Of a DNA stretch of 12,075 nucleotides, positions 6,625-12,075 are shown piece by piece. Within the stretch, counting starts at the first letter, position 1; every line of letters starts with the position of its first letter. This DNA is from CAZOWL01 sp964583605. Lineage in GTDB: Bacteria > Pseudomonadota > Gammaproteobacteria > Chromatiales > Chromatiaceae. The notes under the pieces were generated by a model, which was not told the origin of the DNA, did not search any database, and saw only the letters and a program-made list of their open reading frames with translations. Location of the stretch: positions 1 through 12,075 of the forward strand of contig CAZOWL010000112.1 in NCBI GenBank assembly GCA_964583605.1, written 5' to 3'. The position numbers were made by a program, and so were the translations under genes.

Positions 6625-8844
6625 GTGCCCGATAACGAAGACTTGCAGCAGCTGAAGGACCAGCTCCAAGCCGCCCTAGACCGCTGTCAAGACCTCTTCG
6701 ATGAGGCGCCGGTTGGGTACCTGCTGTTGGACGAGGGGGGGATCGTTGTCCGCGCAAGCCGCACAACGCTCCGACTACTCGATCGCGACCAGTCGGAGAT
6801 GGCCGGTCGTCATCTTCGCAGCTTCTGCACCGAAGACACTCAGGCACAGCTTGCCGCTCACCTCCGCGAGCTCGCCGCAGGGGCACAGCAACGCACCTGC
6901 GAGCTCCACCTACTGAGGAGAAATGGGTCAACTCTTCCTGTTCGGCTCCAGACGAATCGCATACGCCACAAGCGGGACGGCGCATTCCGGACCGCGCTGA
7001 TCGATCTTACAAACGAGCGGGCCGCTGAGGCTCGTTTAGCGCTCGCAGCCAGCGTCGTCGAGCACACCTCCGAGGGCGTGATGATCACCAACGCAGAACG
7101 TCAGATCATCGCGGTCAACCCAGCCTTCACGGCGATCACAGGCTACGCATTCAGAGAGGTGGCGGGTAAGACCCCTCGCGTCCTCGACGAGCATGCAACG
7201 CAGAGCGAGCACCTTCGCCGTATCCGCGAACAGCTCGCCAATACCGGGCGTTGGCAAGGCGAGATTTGGAATCGACGCAAGGGCGGCGAACGCTACCCGG
7301 AATGGTTAAGCATCAACGAGATTCGCGATGAATCCGGCGACGTGACCCATTACGTCGCGCTCTTCTCCGATATTACGAGTCAGCAGCAGGTCAAGACACA
7401 GCTTCACCAGCTGGCCTATTTCGACAGCTTGACGGGTCTTGCCAATCGTCAGCACTTCCAGGATCAGCTGCGCAACGCGTTGTTCGAGGCGCGCCGGGGG
7501 AGTGGCATGATTGGTCTGCTCTACCTCGATCTCGATCGCTTCAAAGAGATCAACGACAGCCTCGGGCATAGCGTCGGCGATCGCCTGCTCTGCTTCGTCG
7601 CTGAGCTCGTGCAGGATTCCGTGCGCAAGAGCGACACAGTCGCGCGTCTTGGAGGCGACGAGTTCACCGTCATCCTCCCGCAGATCAGCCGCTCGGACGA
7701 TGCAGCCAAGGTCGCCAACAAGATCTTCCGCGGCCTCCAGGCGATCCCCTTTACGCACGAAGGCACAGAGCTGTTCATCGGTGCGAGCATTGGCATTTCC
7801 CTTTACCCGGAGGACGCCCGCGATTCGGAAGGCTTGATGCGCTGCGCCGACATGGCCATGTACCGCGCCAAGGAGGCCGGCCGCAATGGCTACCGCTTCT
7901 ATGCCGCGAGCATGGGCGCGCGCTATCACGACCGCTTGCAGCTCGAGGCCGATCTCCGCCGTGCGATCTCTCTCAACGAGCTGTCGCTCTGCTTTCAGCC
8001 TCAGTTCCGACTGACAGATGGGCAAATGATAGGCTGCGAGGCACTATTGCGCTGGCACAGCCAGTCGCGCGGGCAGGTGCCGCCCGACCGCTTCATTCCC
8101 CTCGCCGAGGAGTCTGGCCTGATCCTGCCACTCGGTCAGTGGGTGTTGAACGAGACACTGAAGCAGATCAGTCACTGGCGTCCGTACATCGATCGCGAGT
8201 TCCGTGTGGCCATCAACGTCTCCGCCGCCCAGCTGCGTCCCATGCACGCCGAGCGCTTGTTCAACCGCCTGCAAGAAGCGCCGGCGAGTGATCGACGCCG
8301 ACTCGAGATCGAGCTAACCGAATCGGTTCTGATGGACCATCCCGATCGGGTCCGTGATGTACTCAATCGAATCAGTTTGTTGGGATCGCAGATCGCCATC
8401 GACGACTTCGGCACCGGTTACTCGTCGTTGAATTACCTGAAGCGATTCCCAATCGGCCGCATCAAGATCGACGTGTCGTTCGTTCACGATATCGGGAGCG
8501 ACAAAGGACACACCGAGGTGGCCGCCGCGGTGGTGGCGATGGGGCGTGCCCTTGGGGTCAAGACCGTGGCCGAGGGCATCGAGACACCCCAGCAGCTCGC
8601 ATTCCTCAGGCAACAGGGATGCGACGAAGGCCAAGGCTACCTGTTCAGTCCTCCGCTCAGCGCGGAGGCCATGTTCGAGGCAATCACGGCGAACCGACCT
8701 GCGCTGACGCTCGCCGAGCCGCACCCACAGACCGTCACGACGCCGGCGGCGACTCGCAACGGCTTTGGTGTCCTGAGAACGGCCTGGGCTCGCCTCGCGC
8801 ATCGGCTGAAAAACAGTAATCCGGACAGGACCAACAGGTCCTGA
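6625..8844 (+). CDS. PAS-PAS-GGDEF-EAL c-di-GMP signalling protein
   Basis: A 739-aa protein that may both make and degrade cyclic di-GMP. The first PAS domain (about 18-130) starts with a typical DLFDEAPVGYLLLD. The second (about 138-258) contains the GRWQGEIWNRRKGG segment. The GGDEF domain has DLDRFK at 302-307, an intact GGDEF at 343-347 and the I-site RKSD just upstream. The EAL domain has EAL at 472-474, INVSAAQL, ELTES, IDDFGTGYSS at 592-601, a lysine in IKIDVSF, and AEGIE. These include the metal and catalytic residues usual in active phosphodiesterases. No membrane segment or signal peptide is visible, so it is probably cytosolic. The GTG start at 6625 has a weak upstream agg; the nearby ATG at 6596 is out of frame. 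The C-terminal tail (about 695-739) looks unstructured. Both activities may be present, or one may dominate; sequence alone does not say. Confidence 0.94.
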   Translation: MPDNEDLQQLKDQLQAALDRCQDLFDEAPVGYLLLDEGGIVVRASRTTLRLLDRDQSEMAGRHLRSFCTEDTQAQLAAHLRELAAGAQQRTCELHLLRRNGSTLPVRLQTNRIRHKRDGAFRTALIDLTNERAAEARLALAASVVEHTSEGVMITNAERQIIAVNPAFTAITGYAFREVAGKTPRVLDEHATQSEHLRRIREQLANTGRWQGEIWNRRKGGERYPEWLSINEIRDESGDVTHYVALFSDITSQQQVKTQLHQLAYFDSLTGLANRQHFQDQLRNALFEARRGSGMIGLLYLDLDRFKEINDSLGHSVGDRLLCFVAELVQDSVRKSDTVARLGGDEFTVILPQISRSDDAAKVANKIFRGLQAIPFTHEGTELFIGASIGISLYPEDARDSEGLMRCADMAMYRAKEAGRNGYRFYAASMGARYHDRLQLEADLRRAISLNELSLCFQPQFRLTDGQMIGCEALLRWHSQSRGQVPPDRFIPLAEESGLILPLGQWVLNETLKQISHWRPYIDREFRVAINVSAAQLRPMHAERLFNRLQEAPASDRRRLEIELTESVLMDHPDRVRDVLNRISLLGSQIAIDDFGTGYSSLNYLKRFPIGRIKIDVSFVHDIGSDKGHTEVAAAVVAMGRALGVKTVAEGIETPQQLAFLRQQGCDEGQGYLFSPPLSAEAMFEAITANRPALTLAEPHPQTVTTPAATRNGFGVLRTAWARLAHRLKNSNPDRTNRS
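8826..8843 (+). terminator. Hairpin spanning the GGDEF-EAL stop codon
   Basis: A perfect 7-bp inverted repeat, caggacc (8826-8832) and ggtcctg (8837-8843), with loop aaca, overlaps the TGA at 8842-8844. A second imperfect hairpin (8846-8873), centred on the palindrome gctcgcgcgagc at 8855-8866, follows. Neither has a T run. Together they may stabilise the 3' end or slow transcription, but a true terminator is not shown. Confidence 0.35.
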
Positions 8845-9048
8845 TTCGGCGACTGCTCGCGCGAGCCAGCCGAGCCACCCCCGTGCCACTTGTTGATGCG
8901 TTGTGCCACCGGAACACTGCGCCGTGCGGATGCCGCCAACGGGCCGGTGCCGCGATGGTCATAGACGCGCGCCGCAAGGAAGAGGGCGGACTAGGGATTG
9001 GCACGTCACCGGGAGACGCAGGGGGATTTTGGGGGACGCCGGAAGATG

Positions 9049-10299
9049 TCAGGGTCCGTAGCGCTCGGCCGCCGCGGGGGAAGTCGCCGGCGCCTCTTGC
9101 GATGAGGGGCCAATCGCTTCCGCCGCAGGCGGCTCCGGAGGCGCGGCCAATGCGGCTTGATCTGACAACGGCTGAGGAACGGGGCTGACCGGCGTCGGTG
9201 TGTCCGTGGCCGCCTCGTCGGCAGTCGTCACCGGCGGCGCCGGTTCAGACGGACGGCTCGGCTCCTCGCGGACGGTACCAGTGCCGACAGCTTCGCCCTG
9301 CGGCAGGTCGCGTTCCGGCCCAGCCGCAGACGCGCTGACTACCTCTTCGCCTGTTGACGGCGATGCTGATGGCTCAGGCGCGCCTGTGTCCTGCTGGGCC
9401 CCAGCATCCTGCCCTGCCTTCCGGCTGGAGGCGTTTCCGGGCTGTCGTGATGCCGCTTGCTCCGCCTCGACCGGCGCCTCGCCCGAAGCCAGGGTCAGAC
9501 GCGCCTCCTCGGCGGCCTCTGCCTCGGCTGCGGCGCGCTCCGCTGCCGCGCGCTCACGCGCCGCGATCCGAATCTGCTCGGCATAGTTGCCGTAAGAGGG
9601 CCCATTGCCAACGATCGTGACTGGCGTGCCATGGTTGACATGCCGAAACAATACCGGAGCGAAGGATTTCGGCAAGCGAATGCAGCCGTGTGAAGCGGGC
9701 TGCCCAGGCCGTGGTATCGACCCCGCATGCAAGCCGACGCCATCATACGTCAGGCGCAGAAAATAGGGCATCTGCGCCCCGGCGAAACGGCCGCCGGCGG
9801 GGATCGCATCGCGCCCCATGCGCGCATCGGATTTGACTACACGCCCGGCGCTGTTATAGATCTTGCCGTAAAGATTCGAGCGCTTATCGGCCTTCTTCTC
9901 GATGACTTCAAACTGCCCGGTTGGCGTAGGAAACTTGCTCACGCCCGTTGCGACGGTCGCCCACCCGATCTGCGCATCGCCGTGGTAGAAGAAGGCCTTC
10001 TGCTCGTCGGTGTTGATAAGGACCCGGGTCACCTTCCGACCATCACCCTGCCACTCGTATAGCCGGCCAGGCGCGGATTGAGGCTTGGGCGTCGACTCGG
10101 GCGCGGCCTCGACGTCCCGCTCGGGCTCGGCCTCTTGGAGCGCCGACGCTGGCTCGATCTCCGGATCTGCCTTGGCCAACCAGGGCGCGTTACCTAAACC
10201 GGCCAGGTCCAGACTGCTGCACGCAGAAATCAAGGTCGCCGCCAAGAGTATCGCCGATACCCTGAAGCCGGATGGTAGATTGGGGCTGTCAATCATCAT
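9049..10299 (-). CDS. L,D-transpeptidase lipoprotein (YkuD domain)
   Basis: A 416-aa lipoprotein that probably forms or edits L,D-peptide links in peptidoglycan, or attaches proteins to it. The N-terminal signal has a lipobox LISAC with acylated Cys27, so it should be membrane-anchored and face the periplasm. A Glu/Pro-rich linker (about 28-75) leads to the YkuD catalytic domain (about 85-232). Its signature is complete: His191 (GLHAGS) and SHGC at 203-206, with Cys206 as nucleophile. An Ala/Glu/Arg-rich helix (about 240-268) follows, then a roughly 150-residue Pro/Ala/Ser/Glu-rich, probably disordered tail. Two ATG codons are adjacent; aggat before them gives better spacing to the second (10296), so the protein may be one residue shorter. 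It is divergent from the transglycosylase gene and shares its regulatory region. The family is secure; whether it makes cross-links or anchors protein is open. Confidence 0.92.
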   Translation of the reverse strand: MMIDSPNLPSGFRVSAILLAATLISACSSLDLAGLGNAPWLAKADPEIEPASALQEAEPERDVEAAPESTPKPQSAPGRLYEWQGDGRKVTRVLINTDEQKAFFYHGDAQIGWATVATGVSKFPTPTGQFEVIEKKADKRSNLYGKIYNSAGRVVKSDARMGRDAIPAGGRFAGAQMPYFLRLTYDGVGLHAGSIPRPGQPASHGCIRLPKSFAPVLFRHVNHGTPVTIVGNGPSYGNYAEQIRIAARERAAAERAAAEAEAAEEARLTLASGEAPVEAEQAASRQPGNASSRKAGQDAGAQQDTGAPEPSASPSTGEEVVSASAAGPERDLPQGEAVGTGTVREEPSRPSEPAPPVTTADEAATDTPTPVSPVPQPLSDQAALAAPPEPPAAEAIGPSSQEAPATSPAAAERYGP

Positions 10300-10331
10300 A
10301 GATCCTGCTGAATAGAGCCTCGTGCCGTCAT

Positions 10332-10337
10332 CTTATA
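10332..10337 (-). promoter_or_regulatory. Possible -10 element of the L,D-transpeptidase gene
   Basis: The minus strand reads tataag, five of six matches to the -10 consensus, about 32 bp before the first ATG. The upstream -35 region has no good match at 16-18 nt (ttgagc is 21 nt away), so the call is tentative. Confidence 0.3.
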
Positions 10338-10470
10338 TCTGACACTGATGAGGGAGAGGCTCAATGGTCGAGCCGGCGCTCTGAGCGCGATACAGGACAT
10401 CGCTCCAGATAGACGGCGCCGTTCTCCCGGCCGACGGGGGTCATCTAGGCTTTCCGCCTCCCAACAAGCT

Positions 10471-10498
10471 TTAACATTTCTCGCCAAAATGATGTAAA
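10471..10498 (+). promoter_or_regulatory. Probable sigma-70-like promoter of the transglycosylase gene
   Basis: A -35-like TTAACA (10471-10476), a 16-nt spacer and a -10-like TGTAAA (10493-10498) lie in a locally A+T-rich patch of otherwise GC-rich DNA. Transcription would start near 10505 and leave a leader of about 34 nt before the ATG at 10539. This would exclude the TTG at 10500 as start codon. Confidence 0.4.
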
Positions 10499-10538
10499 TT
10501 TGTGGATAATCGATTGCCGCCAAACAGACGTCGCCGGA

Positions 10539-11177
10539 ATGTACTCTCATCCATCGACAGAGGGCGTCAGGGCGAGGTTCCACAACGCTCGCCAGGCGCG
10601 TCGGACAACAGCCTCATTGGGCGCTCTAGCCGCCGCAATCGCGATCCTCCTGCAAGGTTGCGCCAGCGCGCCCCCCAAGCCCCCACGCCAACCCGACGAC
10701 GCCTGCGCGATCTTCACTGAGAAACCCAAATGGCACAAAGCCGCGCGAAAGGCCGAGCGCCGCTGGGGCGTCCCGGTGCCGATCCAGCTCGCCATCATCC
10801 GCAACGAATCCTCGTTCCGCCACGACGCACGTCCCAAATCCGCTTCGGGCAGAGTCCTCTCTAGTGCCTATGGCTACCCACAAGCGATCGATGGGACTTG
10901 GGATTGGTATCGCGAACAGACCGGCAACCGACGCGCGAGGCGCAGCGATTTTGCAGATGCCGCGGATTTCATCGGCTGGTATGCCAGCATCAGCCGGCGC
11001 CAGCTCGGCATCTCCATGTGGGACGCCTACCATCAGTACCTCGCCTATCATGAAGGCCATACGGGCTTTCAGCGCGGTGATTATCGGCGCAAGCATTGGC
11101 TTCAGCGTTACGCCCAACAGGTTGATCAGCACGCACGGACGTACGGTGAGCAATTGCGTCGCTGCCGGTTGCGCTGA
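10539..11177 (+). CDS. SLT-type lytic transglycosylase lipoprotein
   Basis: A 212-aa lipoprotein predicted to cleave the glycan strands of peptidoglycan. From ATG 10539, an N region with several arginines and a hydrophobic stretch (LGALAAAIAILL) precede a lipobox LQGC with Cys41. The SLT-like domain follows: IIRNESSFRHDARP contains the likely catalytic Glu90, and SSAYGYPQAIDGTWDWY occupies the place of the GLMQI motif of classical SLT enzymes. Later helices contain AYHEGHTGFQRGDYRRKHWL. The open frame extends to a TTG at 10500, but that codon would lie next to the predicted -10 element and before the predicted transcript start, so I prefer 10539. The immediate ribosome site is weak either way. 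It is divergent from the L,D-transpeptidase, suggesting joint control of wall remodelling. I cannot assign a named Mlt class. Confidence 0.85.
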   Translation: MYSHPSTEGVRARFHNARQARRTTASLGALAAAIAILLQGCASAPPKPPRQPDDACAIFTEKPKWHKAARKAERRWGVPVPIQLAIIRNESSFRHDARPKSASGRVLSSAYGYPQAIDGTWDWYREQTGNRRARRSDFADAADFIGWYASISRRQLGISMWDAYHQYLAYHEGHTGFQRGDYRRKHWLQRYAQQVDQHARTYGEQLRRCRLR

Positions 11178-11293
11178 CCCAGCCCTACGCGGGGTGGTAC
11201 ACGAGGACGCCCGGGCCGGTCTAACGCTCGTGGGGCGACGCGAGCCAACCCGGATGACGACATGTCGCCTCGCCCCTCGCCCCTGCTCGTTCC

Positions 11294-11348
11294 CTCACCC
11301 CAACCCTCTCCCAGAGGGCGAGGGAGCGAACGGGCGTCGCGAACTTCG
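11294..11348 (+). repeat. Dispersed intergenic repeat, copy 2
   Basis: Carries the same 24-nt core as copies 1 and 3 (11306-11329) and a fuller left part (ctcaccccaaccctctccc). The right part (gaacttcggcgtaac) resembles the others only loosely. It lies between the converging ends of the transglycosylase and the exported-protein genes. The roughly 115 bases between the transglycosylase stop and this copy show no gene; a short ctcgcccc direct repeat is present near 11272-11287. Confidence 0.75.
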
Positions 11349-11376
11349 GCGTAACGACTCGGCAGTACCATTGGCC

Positions 11377-11991
11377 TCATTCGGTCATGGCCTTCTCAAT
11401 AGCGGCAAGATCCAGTGCCTCTAGATAGGCCTGAAGCGGGTCCTTCTGCTCCAATCCGCGGCCAGCGAGCAGCACCAGCGTGCGAGGGCCAACCATTAGC
11501 TTCATCTGCCACTCGTCGCTGCCCTGGGCATGCTCCAACATGCCCCGGTAGCCGTGATGAGTGAAGGCGCTCGTCCCTGGGCTCGCCTGCAGCAGGAAAG
11601 GCGACGTAAACATCATGTTTAACATCCCCATCATTGGGGAATCGGTCATGATGCTGATCTCCACCTCGGCGCCATCCTCCTCGTTGTAATAGCGCCGGGC
11701 GAGACTCGTGCCGGCGATCGCCGTGAGGATACCGGCGCTCTGCGACTGCGGCTCCTCGGCGCGCCAGCCAGGCAAGGGCTCCGGCAATAGCTGCGAGAGT
11801 CTGCCCGTTATCTGCTCTTGAATCTTAGCCACAGAAAACTGCAGGGACTCAACGGCCCCGCGAAGATCGCCTTGATCGTAGGCCTCCCGCGCCGCGTCCA
11901 TCTGCTCGTGAACCTCATCGGCGACAACAGGAATACCGCCGAACAATATGACGGCGCCAAGCAACAAAACGGGTCTCGTGAATCCGACCAT
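11377..11991 (-). CDS. Uncharacterised exported protein
   Basis: I do not recognise the family. From ATG 11991 it is 204 aa with a clear Sec-type signal peptide: Arg6, a hydrophobic core LLLGAVILFGG, and probable cleavage after Ala24 (VVA, then DE). The mature protein begins with helices rich in Glu, Ala and Gln (about 25-65, EQMDAAREAYDQGDLRGAVESL) that resemble one TPR-like helical hairpin. It continues with LPEPLPGW (about 68-75), a beta-like segment AEVEISIMTDSP, a methionine-rich MMGMLNMMF, and another strand region (WQMKLMVGPRTLVLLAGRG). No catalytic motif or lipobox is seen, so it is probably a soluble periplasmic protein. The frame extends to an ATG at 12030, but that codon lies in the intergenic repeat. 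The start at 11991 has a strong ggagaggag site 8 nt upstream. It is the only gene between repeat copies 2 and 3. Confidence 0.8.
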   Translation of the reverse strand: MVGFTRPVLLLGAVILFGGIPVVADEVHEQMDAAREAYDQGDLRGAVESLQFSVAKIQEQITGRLSQLLPEPLPGWRAEEPQSQSAGILTAIAGTSLARRYYNEEDGAEVEISIMTDSPMMGMLNMMFTSPFLLQASPGTSAFTHHGYRGMLEHAQGSDEWQMKLMVGPRTLVLLAGRGLEQKDPLQAYLEALDLAAIEKAMTE

Positions 11992-11999
11992 GCGTAGTG

Positions 12000-12008
12000 C
12001 TCCTCTCC
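12000..12008 (-). promoter_or_regulatory. Ribosome binding site deciding the exported-protein start
   Basis: The minus strand reads ggagaggag, 8 nt before ATG 11991. This favours the downstream Met, which also begins a proper signal peptide, over the longer frame's ATG at 12030. Confidence 0.75.
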
Positions 12009-12024
12009 GGTAGCCCGGGATCAT

Positions 12025-12075
12025 TACCATGAAAATCGCGTAGCACCTTCGCTCCCTCGCCCTCTGGGAGAGGGT
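12025..12075 (-). repeat. Dispersed intergenic repeat, copy 3 (cut by window end)
   Basis: An inverted copy of the repeat at 1-55. The 24-nt core is the reverse complement of 12049-12072, and similarity to copy 1 extends through catggta at 12025-12031, with 44 of 48 bases matching by eye. With copy 2 it brackets the exported-protein gene as an inverted pair about 0.75 kb apart. The copy ends at, or runs past, the window edge. Confidence 0.8.

Noticed and set aside
6320..6985. 221-aa minus-strand open frame across the end of birA and the start of the GGDEF-EAL gene
   Set aside because: It overlaps two well-supported plus-strand genes; the translation is Arg/Gly/Ser-rich without family features.
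7306..8025. 239-aa minus-strand open frame inside the GGDEF-EAL gene
   Set aside because: Shadow of the GGDEF coding strand, with a low-complexity translation and no domain signature.
10500..10538. TTG start for the lytic transglycosylase
   Set aside because: It falls next to the predicted -10 element and lengthens the signal region to an unusual 53 residues before the lipid Cys; ATG 10539 fits better.
11294..12075. Insertion sequence bounded by inverted repeats
   Set aside because: The gene between the repeats is an exported protein, not a transposase, and the repeat also occurs singly at position 1.

Overview
The window is high-GC DNA that looks like a gammaproteobacterium. Codon use, the GGDEF/EAL proteins, a BirA of the E. 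coli type and a family of short intergenic repeats all fit that. A Chromatiales-like (purple sulfur or related) host is plausible, but nothing here fixes the genus. I find eight protein-coding genes, no RNA genes, no CRISPR array and no complete insertion sequence. A 100-N assembly gap sits at 2272-2371.

Layout: (1) 1-2210 holds one copy of an intergenic repeat, a strong hairpin, and on the minus strand a 707-aa GAF-PAS-PAS-PAS-GGDEF diguanylate cyclase. (2) 2245-2398 is a tandem array of a 15-bp unit, broken by the N gap, directly upstream of that cyclase gene. (3) 2399-3621 is gene-poor and holds only a small H-NS-family gene on the minus strand. Its DNA-binding loop is unusual. (4) 3622-6465 is a likely two-gene plus-strand operon, an M61 metallopeptidase with a PDZ domain followed 9 nt later by birA. 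(5) 6625-8844 encodes a PAS-PAS-GGDEF-EAL protein with intact motifs for both making and degrading c-di-GMP. (6) 9049-11177 is a divergent pair of cell-wall lipoproteins sharing one intergenic region: an L,D-transpeptidase on the minus strand and an SLT-type lytic transglycosylase on the plus strand. (7) 11178-12075 carries an uncharacterised exported protein on the minus strand, bracketed by two inverted copies of the intergenic repeat seen at position 1.

Functional themes are c-di-GMP signalling (two sensor proteins with a similar PAS-GGDEF core), peptidoglycan remodelling (the divergent lipoproteins), and protein processing or biotinylation (M61 and BirA). I see no defence island, phage or biosynthetic cluster. 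The least explained parts are the collapsed 15-bp tandem array in front of the cyclase gene, the altered H-NS-like protein, and the repeat-bracketed gene at the right end. I do not see a convincing new multi-gene system.
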